Shown here: positions 9,435 to 17,837 of the stretch, piece by piece
Position numbering within the stretch: position 1 is the stretch's first letter
Layout of the letters: each line of letters begins with the position of its first letter
NCBI GenBank assembly: GCA_029975915.1
Contig: JARKOC010000469.1
Coordinates: forward strand, 1 to 64,000
Reading direction: 5' to 3'
Length of the DNA: 64,000 bases
From: Bryobacteraceae bacterium
GTDB lineage: Bacteria > Acidobacteriota > Terriglobia > Bryobacterales > Bryobacteraceae
Notes under the pieces: model-generated
The model's database searches: none
Told to the model about the DNA's origin: nothing
What the model saw: only the letters and a program-made list of their open reading frames with translations
Position numbers and translations under genes: made by a program

Positions 9435-9440
9435 ATTATA
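9435..9440 (-). promoter_or_regulatory. Candidate -10 element of the CorA-like gene
   Basis: The minus strand reads TATAAT here, eight bases before the ATG at 9426. A transcript starting about seven bases downstream would have almost no leader, which fits the absence of a ribosome binding site. The -35 region is poor (TTGTGG at 15-base spacing), so this is a weak call. Confidence 0.35.
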
Positions 9441-9476
9441 GCGAGCCTGACAACACCACAAAGAAGGGAATCTCAG

Positions 9477-10274
9477 ATGGAAGCCAACCGGAAGCTCGCC
9501 GTCATCACTGGAGCGTCCGCGGGATTGGGTGAAACCTTCGCCCGTCAGCTTGCCCAGCGCGGGTTTGACCTCCTGCTGGTCGCCCGCCGCCTGGACCGCC
9601 TGGAGGCCCTGTGCCGTGAGCTCGAACTTGCCTACCCTATCCACGCCGAGCCTCTCTGCGCCGACCTCTCCGACGAAAGCCAGGTCGAGGATGTCGCCAA
9701 ACGGATCGAAACGGATTCGAATCTTGAAATCCTGATCAACAATGCCGGCTTCGGGACCGTCGGTTTCTTCCACGAGACGCCCTACGACCGGCAATTGGAC
9801 ATGGTGAAGGTCCACGTGCTGGCCACCATGCGGCTGACGCGCGCCGCTTTGCCAGGCATGATCACCCGCGCCCGGGGTGGCATCATCAATGTCAGCTCCG
9901 TCGCCGGCTACTTCCGCTCCGCCGGCAATGTCAGCTACTGTGCCACCAAGGGCTGGATGATCGACTTCTGCGAGGGGCTGCGGCTGGAACTCGACAAGCT
10001 CGGTTCGCCGGTCGCCGTTCAAGCGCTTTGCCCCGGATTCACCTATACAGAGTTTCATGACACCATGGGCGTCAAGCGGGAACTGGTCCCGAAGTGGCTG
10101 TGGATGGATGCCTCCTTCGTCGTGAAGGCGTCTCTCGATGCCCTAGGAAGCCGGAAACTCATCGTGGTTCCCGGCTGGCAGTACAAGGCGGGCGTCCTGC
10201 TTTCGAAGCTGATGCCGGAACGGATGCGGATGAAGGTCCAGATGAAGTCGCCGCACAAGCGAACCGAGGCCTGA
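9477..10274 (+). CDS. Short-chain dehydrogenase/reductase
   Basis: A 265-residue classical SDR. The NAD(P)-binding motif TGASAGLG is at 11-18, NNAG at 88-91, the catalytic Ser near 140, and YCATK gives Tyr154 and Lys158. An Arg pair after strand 2 (LLVARRLDRLE) suggests a preference for NADP. The C-terminal 40 residues are hydrophobic/basic, ending KVQMKSPHKRTEA, which resembles the membrane-associated DltE/YqjQ-like group. The substrate is not predictable. It is transcribed divergently from the CorA-like gene with 50 bases between the starts, and has a ribosome binding site (GAAGGGA) at proper distance from the ATG. Confidence 0.92.
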   Translation: MEANRKLAVITGASAGLGETFARQLAQRGFDLLLVARRLDRLEALCRELELAYPIHAEPLCADLSDESQVEDVAKRIETDSNLEILINNAGFGTVGFFHETPYDRQLDMVKVHVLATMRLTRAALPGMITRARGGIINVSSVAGYFRSAGNVSYCATKGWMIDFCEGLRLELDKLGSPVAVQALCPGFTYTEFHDTMGVKRELVPKWLWMDASFVVKASLDALGSRKLIVVPGWQYKAGVLLSKLMPERMRMKVQMKSPHKRTEA

Positions 10275-10438
10275 ACACCGTAGCCAAACGAACTCTTCCG
10301 GAGTCGGATAAATGTGATTCGAGCAAGTTGCATACGAGATGTTGTAGTGATGGATGAAGCACCACAAAATGGGTGCGGCCGGGTCTTGCATTCGACCGCT
10401 GGCTCGTGTACGCTGAAATCACTCCTCCCCCGAGCGGT

Positions 10439-10458
10439 CCTGCCCAGCGTTGGGCAGG
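10439..10458. other. Perfect 8-bp hairpin upstream of smc
   Basis: CCTGCCCA (10439-10446), a GCGT tetraloop and TGGGCAGG (10451-10458) form a perfect stem 37 bases before the proposed smc start. There is no T-run after it, so it is not a normal terminator; it may sit in the smc leader. The 220-base stretch 10275-10495 otherwise shows no gene. A weak promoter-like pair (TTGCAT at 10386, TACGCT 17 bases on) is present. Confidence 0.4.
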
Positions 10459-10495
10459 GTCGAAACCCTTTGTCATCGTCGAAAGGAATGCGGCA

Positions 10496-13400
10496 TTGCT
10501 GATCCTCAAACGAGTCGAACTTCAGGGCTTCAAGTCCTTTTGCGACCGCTCCGAGATGCGGTTTTCGGGCAGCGGGGTGGCTGCCATTGTCGGACCGAAC
10601 GGCTGCGGCAAGTCAAATCTCTCGGATGCCATTAGTTGGGTGTTGGGCGAACAATCGGCGAAAACTCTGCGCGGGACGCGCATGGAGGATGTCATCTTCG
10701 CCGGCACTCGCGACCGCAAGCCGGTGGGCATGGCCCAGGTGAGTCTCGTGCTTGTGGACCCCGCCGGTCAAACGCTGATCCCCGGCACGCGCCCCGAACA
10801 ACCGAAGAACGGCAAGGCCAACGGACACACGAACGGAAGTTCCAACGGCGATGCGGCCGCTTCGAGTGATGATTCCATTAACATCACGCAAAAGATTGAA
10901 AAAATTGTAGTTCATGCGGAAGCAGCCCCCTCGAAAGAACAGGAGATCACGATCACGCGCCGGCTGTTCAGGTCGGGCGAATCCGAGTACCTGATCAACG
11001 GCAAAATCAGCCGTCTGCGCGACATCCAGGACTTGTTCATGGGCACGGGCCTGGGCCCGGAGTCCTACGCCATCATCGAGCAGGGCCGTATTGGCCAGAT
11101 CCTGTCGTCCAAGCCGCTCGACCGCCGCGCGGTGATCGAGGAAGCCGCCGGTATTTCAAAGTTCAAAACCAAACGACGCCTGGCCGAAGCCAAGCTGGAA
11201 GGCGCCAAACAGAACCTGACTCGCGTGTTCGACATCCTCGAAGAGGTCACCCGGCAGGTGAACTCGCTCAAGCGCCAGGCCGGCAAAGCCAAGCGTTATG
11301 AAGAGCTTAAGGGTGAGTTGGACGGCTGGCTGAAGCGGTCGCTCACCGGGCGATATTTGATTCTGGAGCGGGAAGCAGCGCGAGTGGCCATCGAGTTGAA
11401 CCAGGCTGCCCACCACTTCCATGAAACGCAGGCCCGCGTCGCCGAGGAAGACAAGGCGCTCGCCGATGCGCGCCAGGAGGCCTGGCACACCGAGACGGAA
11501 CTCACTGGAGCCCGCCAGGCGCTGGCCAACGCTCAGGTGGAAAGTGAGCGGGTGAAAGGCCAGATCGAGAATCAGGCCCGCCAGGTCGCCACCATCGACC
11601 AGCGTTTCGAGCAGGGTGATCAGGAAGGCGAGCAACTCGGGGCCAAGCTCACGGCGCTTGAAAGCGAGCGGGTGCATCTGGCCGAGTCGCTGGACGCCCT
11701 GAAAGTGCAGGCGGCCGAAGCCCGCCAGCGCCTGGCGGAGAAGAACTCCGAGCGCGATCAGCTGACAAATGAACTCAGAGAGAAGGAACGATCCATCGAA
11801 TCGTCCCGCCAGCAGGTCCTGCGGCTCCTGGGCGAAGCGTCGGCGCTGAGAAACCAGGTTTCGCAGGCTGAGGCGCAGCTCACGGCGATGGAGCGGGATT
11901 CGGCCCGAGTCGGCCGCGATGCTGAAGCGGCCCAGATCGACATCGAGCGGCTGGAGGCCGTCAAATCGGACGTGTCTTCGAAGCTCGCCGCGCGCCAGGA
12001 AGTCGTCGAGACTTTGAGCGCACGGCGAAAGGAACTCGACGCCGGTTTGCAGACGCGCCGGGGAATGCTGGCCGAAACCCGGCGGCAGCTCGACCAACTC
12101 AAGACCGAGACCTCCCGGCTGCGCGCCCGCAAGGACTCGCTCGAAGAGATCCTTTCACACCGCGCGTATACGGCCGAATCAGTTAAGCGATTGTTTACCG
12201 CTGTTGAACAGAACCAGTCCGGCGGATTAAAACCCGCAGGTGTGCTGGCCGACTTCGTCGAATTGTCAGACTCACGCTTCGAGAAGGCAACCGAGGAGTT
12301 CTTGCACGAGGAACTGGAATACGTAGTCGTCAAGGATTTCGCCGACGCCCAGCGCGGCCTGGACCTCCTGCGCGGCGACCTGGACGGCCGCGCGACATTC
12401 CTGGTCGAGCCGGCCCTGACCGGCGACGCTACTCAGTTTTCCGCCATGCCGCTCACCGAACCGGCCATCGGCCCGGAAACCGGCATCGCCGGCAGGCTCA
12501 GCGACGGTATTCGCTTCACCAACGGGTTGACCCATGCGCCGGCCTCGCTGGTACCGCGACTGGCGCGCTGCTACCTAGCCGAGGACCGCGCCGCGGCGCA
12601 GCGTCTCTCTCTCCAGCATCCGGACCTGTTCTTTCTGCTGAGTGATGGCGTCTGCTACCACGGCCATGCCGTGACGGGCGGCAAACGGACGGGGTCGGGT
12701 CCGCTGGCGCTGAAGCGTGAACTGCGTGAACTGGCGCAATCGTTCACCGCGAAGCAGGACGCGCTCACTGCAGCGCAGCGGCAATTGGAACAACTCGAAT
12801 CTGAGATCCAGGCACAGGCCGAGGAACTGGAAACGGTCCGGGCCGAGTTGCAGCGCGAGGAAAAAGAGACGCTGGTGCTGGACCAGCAGATGCGCAAGGT
12901 GAACGAAGAATCGGGCCGGGCCAACCAGCGGCTTTCGGTTTCCCGCAAGGAACTCGAACGGCTCGAGCGAGACACCGAGACCTTGCGCGCCCAATGCGAG
13001 CAACGCCAAGCCGCGGCTGCGGAAAAGGATGCCGCGCGCATCGCCCTTGAGGGCGCTCTCGAAGACGCCCGGGCGGCCCTGGAGGAGGTGAAGTCGCGGA
13101 CGGCGCTGTTGGCAGAAGAACATTCGGTGTTGCGCGTCGAACTGGCCGGGCTGGAAGAACGCTGCCGGAGCGTCGAATCGGCTTCGGGCCGGCTGGAAGC
13201 GCAGATCCACGATGTCTTGCGCCGTCGAACCGAACTAGCTCAGGAACTCGAACGGCTGGGCGTGAACCGTGCCCGTTTGCTGGAAAACAATCTCGAACTC
13301 GACCAGCGCTCGACGGCTCTGGCGGCCGATGTCGAACAATTCACCGCCCGGGTCGCGGAACTGGCTCTGTTCGAGGAGGAACAGCGGGCCGCGCTCGCCG

Positions 13401-14293
13401 CGCGGGACGAAGCGTTGAAGGCGCTACGCTCGCAGTCCAGCATTTTACAGGAGAAGCGTTCTCAGATCGAACTGGAACTGGTCCGCCGTCAGGGCGACCT
13501 GAAGTATCTCGACGAGACCTGCCGGAAGGACCTCTCGATCCCTGTGGCCGAATTGGCCGCTTCCCGCGATCAGGCCGAACCCGAGCCCGACGAAATCGCC
13601 GTGGCCGAGGCCGAGGACAAAGTCTCGGATCTCAAGCGCCGCATCGAGTCGCTCGGCCCGGTGAACCCGGAAGCGTTGACCGAATACCAGGAGGCGCAGC
13701 AACGCTACGACTTCCTGAACACTCAGCGCCAGGACCTCATCGATTCAATCCGCGACACCGAGAAAGCAATTCTGGAAATCGACGCCGAGTCGCGCAAACG
13801 GTTTACAGAAGCCTTCGCCGTCATCAACGAGAACTTCAAGGAGATGTTCCGTGTCCTGTTCGGCGGCGGCATGGGGGAGATGCGTCTTACTGGCGAAGGC
13901 GACGCCCTCGACCAGGGCATCGAAATCCAGGCGCAGCCTCCGGGCAAGCGGCTCCAGAACGTCCAACTGCTGTCGGGCGGCGAAAAGGCCCTGACGGCGG
14001 TGGCCCTGCTCATGGCCATCTTCCGCTATCAGCCGAGCCCGTTCTGTATCCTTGACGAGGTGGACGCCCCGCTGGACGAGGTCAACGTCGGCCGTTTGGC
14101 ACAGTTACTCAAGGAAATGGCGGCGCAAACGCAGTTCATCGTCATCACCCACGCCAAGAAGACCATGGAGGCGGCCGAGATGCTCTACGGCGTCACCATG
14201 CAGGAACAAGGCGTATCGAAGCTGGTGAGCGTCAGACTGCAAGCGCCGCCCCCTCCCCCATCGCCTCGGATTCAGACCGAAGCGCGGGCGTAG
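10496..14293 (+). CDS. smc: Chromosome segregation protein SMC
   Basis: A 1265-residue SMC ATPase. I place the start at TTG 10496, giving the family-typical N-terminus LILKRVELQGFKSFCDR; an AAAGGA ribosome site lies eight bases upstream, whereas the longer frame from GTG 10373 adds 41 unrelated residues. Walker A is GPNGCGKSN (33-41). Long coiled coils (~200-550 and ~720-1080) flank a hinge (~565-700). The C-terminal head has LLSGGEKALTAVALLMAIF (ABC signature) and FCILDEVDAPLDE (Walker B). The N-terminal head carries a low-complexity Asn/Gly/Ser insert of ~40 residues near 95-140. SMC loops and condenses DNA with ScpA and ScpB, which are encoded at 39.2-41.0 kb in this window. Confidence 0.96.
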   Translation: MLILKRVELQGFKSFCDRSEMRFSGSGVAAIVGPNGCGKSNLSDAISWVLGEQSAKTLRGTRMEDVIFAGTRDRKPVGMAQVSLVLVDPAGQTLIPGTRPEQPKNGKANGHTNGSSNGDAAASSDDSINITQKIEKIVVHAEAAPSKEQEITITRRLFRSGESEYLINGKISRLRDIQDLFMGTGLGPESYAIIEQGRIGQILSSKPLDRRAVIEEAAGISKFKTKRRLAEAKLEGAKQNLTRVFDILEEVTRQVNSLKRQAGKAKRYEELKGELDGWLKRSLTGRYLILEREAARVAIELNQAAHHFHETQARVAEEDKALADARQEAWHTETELTGARQALANAQVESERVKGQIENQARQVATIDQRFEQGDQEGEQLGAKLTALESERVHLAESLDALKVQAAEARQRLAEKNSERDQLTNELREKERSIESSRQQVLRLLGEASALRNQVSQAEAQLTAMERDSARVGRDAEAAQIDIERLEAVKSDVSSKLAARQEVVETLSARRKELDAGLQTRRGMLAETRRQLDQLKTETSRLRARKDSLEEILSHRAYTAESVKRLFTAVEQNQSGGLKPAGVLADFVELSDSRFEKATEEFLHEELEYVVVKDFADAQRGLDLLRGDLDGRATFLVEPALTGDATQFSAMPLTEPAIGPETGIAGRLSDGIRFTNGLTHAPASLVPRLARCYLAEDRAAAQRLSLQHPDLFFLLSDGVCYHGHAVTGGKRTGSGPLALKRELRELAQSFTAKQDALTAAQRQLEQLESEIQAQAEELETVRAELQREEKETLVLDQQMRKVNEESGRANQRLSVSRKELERLERDTETLRAQCEQRQAAAAEKDAARIALEGALEDARAALEEVKSRTALLAEEHSVLRVELAGLEERCRSVESASGRLEAQIHDVLRRRTELAQELERLGVNRARLLENNLELDQRSTALAADVEQFTARVAELALFEEEQRAALAARDEALKALRSQSSILQEKRSQIELELVRRQGDLKYLDETCRKDLSIPVAELAASRDQAEPEPDEIAVAEAEDKVSDLKRRIESLGPVNPEALTEYQEAQQRYDFLNTQRQDLIDSIRDTEKAILEIDAESRKRFTEAFAVINENFKEMFRVLFGGGMGEMRLTGEGDALDQGIEIQAQPPGKRLQNVQLLSGGEKALTAVALLMAIFRYQPSPFCILDEVDAPLDEVNVGRLAQLLKEMAAQTQFIVITHAKKTMEAAEMLYGVTMQEQGVSKLVSVRLQAPPPPPSPRIQTEARA

Positions 14294-14305
14294 GAGACTC
14301 GCAGG

Positions 14306-14902
14306 ATGAAACCGCGCCTGTTGGGTATCGCAGGGCCGTCATGTTCGGGCAAGACCGAACTGGCCCGGTGGATCAGCCGCAGGACGGGCGCGCACATCCT
14401 GAACCTGGATCACTACTACAAGGATCTGGCCCACCTCCCCCTCGAGGTCCGAGCGCGGACCAACTTCGACGAGCCCGCATCGGTGGATTCCCCGCAAATC
14501 TTCGCCGATGCGGGCGCACTGGCGGCGGGACAGTCGATCCATGCGCCGCTCTACGACTTCGCCACTCACGCCCGCGCGCCTGGCGATGAGGTAATCGAAC
14601 CCGGCGAACTCGTCATTCTGGAGGGACTTTTCGCGCTTTACTGGCCCGAACTCCGGGCGCTGCTCGACTTGAAGATCTACGTCGATGCACCCGACGAGGT
14701 CTGCTTTGAACGGCGTTTGAAACGCGACACCGTCGAACGCGGAAGAACGCCGGAGAGCGTGAAATGGCAGTTTGAGACCACGGTGAAGCCGATGGCGCAT
14801 CTGCACATCCTGCCTACGCAACAATATGCGGACCTGGCGGTTTCGGGACTGGATCCGCTTGAACTCTCCGGCAATCGGGTCCTGGCGCAATTGGCTGGTT
14901 GA
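14306..14902 (+). CDS. Uridine kinase-like P-loop kinase
   Basis: A 198-residue protein of the uridine kinase/phosphoribulokinase family. The P-loop GPSCSGKT is at 10-17; LDHYYKDL with the following TNFDEPAS is the conserved substrate-binding segment; VILEGLFALYW is the strand carrying the second acidic residue; RRLKRDTVERGRTPESV is the lid. The family phosphorylates uridine or cytidine to UMP/CMP in pyrimidine salvage. It follows smc by 12 bases with an AGGAG just before, so it is probably co-transcribed with smc. It lacks the longer C-terminal end of E. coli Udk; the nucleoside specificity is inferred. Confidence 0.87.
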   Translation: MKPRLLGIAGPSCSGKTELARWISRRTGAHILNLDHYYKDLAHLPLEVRARTNFDEPASVDSPQIFADAGALAAGQSIHAPLYDFATHARAPGDEVIEPGELVILEGLFALYWPELRALLDLKIYVDAPDEVCFERRLKRDTVERGRTPESVKWQFETTVKPMAHLHILPTQQYADLAVSGLDPLELSGNRVLAQLAG

Positions 14903-15113
14903 TCGCGCATTCGATTCCAGCAGAAACTGTCCCCATCTCGCTGACTAGCCAGGTTTTCTGCACGCGGGCCGGACAGAATGAACGGGAACCACACCCGTCT
15001 GTGGCAAACGCGTGGTCTGCCGTCTCGACATTGATAGAGACTTGCTCTGATTCGGCGCCTCCCACACGCCTTGCGCAACACATGTACAGCCCGCCCTAGG
15101 CCAACATTTCTGA

Positions 15114-15141
15114 TTGAACTTGAAAATTATGAGCGTATACT
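15114..15141 (+). promoter_or_regulatory. Sigma70-type promoter of the Cys-rich gene
   Basis: TTGAAC (15114-15119), a 16-base spacer and TATACT (15136-15141; five of six consensus bases). Transcription would begin near 15148, leaving a ~43-base leader that contains a GAGAGGAG ribosome site before the ATG at 15191. The stretch from 14903 to this promoter shows no gene. Confidence 0.6.
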
Positions 15142-15190
15142 ACCTGAAACCACTGGGCTGTATCGGTTTCCTGTCAGAGAGGAGATAGAC

Positions 15191-15784
15191 ATGGCCGTAT
15201 CCACAATACGCAAGCGGGAAGTGTCTGAAGACCGGCCCCCGCGCAAGGACCTTGGGCAGAAGTGTTGTGTGGATCGATTTGCACTCCCGCCCACGCCTTT
15301 GGTGAATGAAGTCATTCGCCCGTCTGCCGGACTGAGGAAGGCCGGAGCGCGGTTCAAAATGGAGGCGGACTTCAACTCAGCGCCGGCCCCGTGCGCCTGC
15401 AAGTGCTGTGAATACCGCCAATGGGTTCGAGGTTATTTCAAGTACGGCGGCGAAACCATCAAGCACATGCTGCCTTCGGGCGAAATGAGCGAGACGGAGT
15501 TCAGGGAGGATGGCATCACCAATCCACCGCCAGGGCCACACTTCGGGCATCGAGACGAGCCTGGCGGAGACGACGACCGCTACCTGCCCACGCGCACCAG
15601 CGGCTGCCAGTATCGCGGGACGGACTTCCCCGGCATTCGGGGTGCGCCCGGCGTCAAATTCGAGGTGAAACTCGAGTTCAAGGGCGAGATCGTCGATGTC
15701 TGCAACCACAACGTAGTACGGACGGCCACCTGGACAGTGAACTTCAGCGGCCGCCTGAGCACCCGCCGTAAGTATTGGAATTGA
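15191..15784 (+). CDS. Cys-rich hypothetical protein (CACKCC motif)
   Basis: I do not recognise this 197-residue protein. There is no signal peptide or membrane segment. It has eight cysteines: a CC pair at 25-26, a tight CACKCC cluster at 68-73 followed by EYRQWVRG, then Cys139 in GCQYRGTDFPG and Cys171 near CNHN; His117, His120 and His173 could add metal ligands. The middle is Gly/Pro/Asp rich (GPHFGHRDEPGGDDDRY) and the C-terminal part alternates like beta strands (KFEVKLEFKGEIVDVCNH). The start at ATG 15191 is chosen for its GAGAGGAG site; the frame is open further up to 15071. The next gene follows by 12 bases, so the two probably form an operon. A metal-binding or disulfide-rich structural role is speculation. 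Confidence 0.65.
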   Translation: MAVSTIRKREVSEDRPPRKDLGQKCCVDRFALPPTPLVNEVIRPSAGLRKAGARFKMEADFNSAPAPCACKCCEYRQWVRGYFKYGGETIKHMLPSGEMSETEFREDGITNPPPGPHFGHRDEPGGDDDRYLPTRTSGCQYRGTDFPGIRGAPGVKFEVKLEFKGEIVDVCNHNVVRTATWTVNFSGRLSTRRKYWN

Positions 15785-15796
15785 CAGGCGCCAGTC

Positions 15797-16126
15797 ATGA
15801 CAACACCAATCAACATCAACGACATGGCTGTTGGCATCGTGCTTGAACGCTTTCAAGGAACTCTCCGGGCGACGATGCTGATCGGCAAGTCTCCCGATTC
15901 CGATCCGCTGCGCGACGACTCCGTGGCCCTCGTTGTCGAAGCCGCCGACGGCGCGCTGCTGAAAGCCACCTCCTGGCCCACGCCTGGATTCCTGCCTGAG
16001 ACTTTCACTCGCGGCGCCACAGCCAGCGCCGCCTTCGAATTCAAATTACCGAAAGGGACAGCCCTGAAGCGCGCCATCGCGGTAATCCGGGGCGAGTTTG
16101 GCGAGATCGACCTTTCGAACCAATAG
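15797..16126 (+). CDS. Hypothetical protein, partner of the Cys-rich gene
   Basis: Encodes 109 residues with no recognised domain, signal peptide or Cys. The sequence alternates hydrophobic and polar residues as in a small beta-sandwich (GIVLERFQGTLRATMLIG, DDSVALVVEAADG, SAAFEFKLPKGTALKRAIAVIRGEFGEIDL). It begins 12 bases after the Cys-rich protein's stop and shares its promoter, so the two may work together. The ribosome site is weak. After it, 16127-16385 (259 bases) shows no gene. Confidence 0.6.
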   Translation: MTTPININDMAVGIVLERFQGTLRATMLIGKSPDSDPLRDDSVALVVEAADGALLKATSWPTPGFLPETFTRGATASAAFEFKLPKGTALKRAIAVIRGEFGEIDLSNQ

Positions 16127-16385
16127 CGTCTTCCGGCGGCTCGAAGCCAGCCCGCGTCAGAAGCCAGATTCGAGTCGCGCGACACGGCACCGAATGACGA
16201 CCGGTCCGCTGCTGTGCAAGGTGGCTGTCGCAAGACTGCGCATAGCCAAGTCCCACCGGGGATCCGTCTCAGGCCAAAGTGCAAGATGAGACTATCTGTG
16301 CAGACATGTCAGACCGTCAAGTCGCTTGCCGGCGCATCGGGAAAGTCTGATCGGCCAGAATTGCCAGACCGGGAGGCCTGATCGG

Positions 16386-17711
16386 CTACACAGTCTTCGG
16401 GTCCGGGTGCACCCACGGCTTCCGGTAAGGCCGGGCGAGCAGCTTGTTGGCCTCCGCATCGCCCTTGATCCGCCCAGCCGCTTCGTCCCATTCGAGCGAC
16501 CGCCCCAGTTGCTGCGACAAGTTCGACAGGATGCACGCCGACGCGGAAATCAACCCCTCCTCGATGTCGGCCACGGGCCTGGCGCCAGTCGCAATACAGT
16601 TCAGGAAGTTCTTCATCTGCCCTCGAATGGCTGGGGCGCAGTGCTTTTCCAGCCGCGGCTCGGTCTTGTCTTCCGGATACTGTTCAAGCTCGTACTCTAC
16701 GTCCTTGTGGATCGCCTGGCCGCCCTTCTCCATCGGGATGAAATCGTAGCCCCAGACGCTGGCCTTCAGCGTCCCCTTGTCGCCGTAAAGAATCGCCGCC
16801 CAGGGATAGTCCTTATCCGGCGCAGTACCGTAGTGGCGGTGCTGCCAGGTCATCTTGACGTCGCCGAAATCGAGCGTGGCGATCTGGGTGTCGCAGATGT
16901 TCTGCTTGGCGTTCTTGTGGACCAGGATGCCGCCGGCGGAGTAAATCGTCTTCGGCCAGCTCAAGTCGGCCATCCAACGCGCCATGTCAATCATATGAAC
17001 GCCCATATCGCCGATGGTCCCGTTGCCGTATTCGACGAACGCCCGCCAGGAACCCGGATGGGTCATGCGGTTGAATGGACGCATTGGCGCCGGACCGGTC
17101 CACATTTCGTAATCGAGGTTCGCCGGGGGCGCCGTGTCGGGCGGATTCGGCGGGTTATTGCGCGGGTAGAAACAGCAGGTCTCGATGGTGTGGATGCGGC
17201 CGAGTTTGCCGTCCCGAATAAGTTGCCGGGCCTCGATGAGGTGCGGCGTGGAGCGGCGCTGCATGCCGACCTGGACCACTTTCTTATACTTCCGAGCCGC
17301 CGCAAGCATGGCCTGTCCTTCAACGACGTCAACCGAAATAGGTTTCTGCACCCAGACGTGCGCGCCCGCCTTGATCGCCTCGATCGTAGGCAGCGCATGC
17401 CAGTGGTCCGGCGTGCCAACCAGGACGATGTCCAGGTCTTTCTCCTTCAGCATCTCGCGGTAGTCGCGATACGTCCGGGGGCGCTTCTTTGACACCTGGC
17501 GTTCAGCGATCCTCGCCGCGGCATCTTCCAGTGCGATCGAATCGACATCGCAGACAGACACGACGTTCACCGGGGAAACTTGAATCAGCCGGAACAGGTC
17601 GACCTTGCCGTACCAGCCGGCCCCGATCAGACCAACGCGTTTGGGCGTGTCATCGAGGTAGGCCATCGAAGCGGCCGAAGAGGCGAGGAATTGACGGCGA
17701 TTGATCATCAT
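16386..17711 (-). CDS. Tat-exported Gfo/Idh/MocA-family oxidoreductase
   Basis: A 441-residue NAD(P)-dependent dehydrogenase-like protein. It starts at ATG 17711, with AGGAG upstream and a Tat-like leader MMINRRQFLASSAAS, although the h-region is short. The Rossmann motif is VGLIGAGWYGKVDL; the family's EKP signature appears as WVQKPISVDVVEGQAML, with Gln in place of Glu before Lys-Pro. GTPDHWHALPTIEAIKAGAHVW and the C-terminal alpha/beta region with NGTIGDMGVHMIDMARW are typical of the exported sub-group in Planctomycetes and Acidobacteria, which act on glycans or sugars. The substrate is unknown. The frame extends 94 residues further upstream but that part lacks coding character. Confidence 0.9.
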   Translation of the reverse strand: MMINRRQFLASSAASMAYLDDTPKRVGLIGAGWYGKVDLFRLIQVSPVNVVSVCDVDSIALEDAAARIAERQVSKKRPRTYRDYREMLKEKDLDIVLVGTPDHWHALPTIEAIKAGAHVWVQKPISVDVVEGQAMLAAARKYKKVVQVGMQRRSTPHLIEARQLIRDGKLGRIHTIETCCFYPRNNPPNPPDTAPPANLDYEMWTGPAPMRPFNRMTHPGSWRAFVEYGNGTIGDMGVHMIDMARWMADLSWPKTIYSAGGILVHKNAKQNICDTQIATLDFGDVKMTWQHRHYGTAPDKDYPWAAILYGDKGTLKASVWGYDFIPMEKGGQAIHKDVEYELEQYPEDKTEPRLEKHCAPAIRGQMKNFLNCIATGARPVADIEEGLISASACILSNLSQQLGRSLEWDEAAGRIKGDAEANKLLARPYRKPWVHPDPKTV

Positions 17712-17748
17712 CGGTTTGCTCCTGTGAGGATCTGGAGATGTCAGGATG

Positions 17749-17754
17749 ATTATA
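17749..17754 (-). promoter_or_regulatory. Candidate -10 element of the Gfo/Idh/MocA gene
   Basis: The minus strand reads TATAAT here, 38 bases before the ATG at 17711. No good -35 match is visible at 16-18 bases, so an activator or alternative spacing would be needed. Confidence 0.35.
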
Positions 17755-17837
17755 CAGTCCCCGGCGGGCTGATTCGGAGCGGCTTCGGTGTATACTGTTG
17801 CCGGTTCATATCTTTTTGTCCAATTTAGGAGGCGCCG

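Noticed and set aside
10373..10495. GTG start 41 codons upstream of the SMC core
   Set aside because: The added residues are unlike any SMC, pass through a hairpin, and the TTG at 10496 has a proper ribosome site and the family-typical N-terminus.
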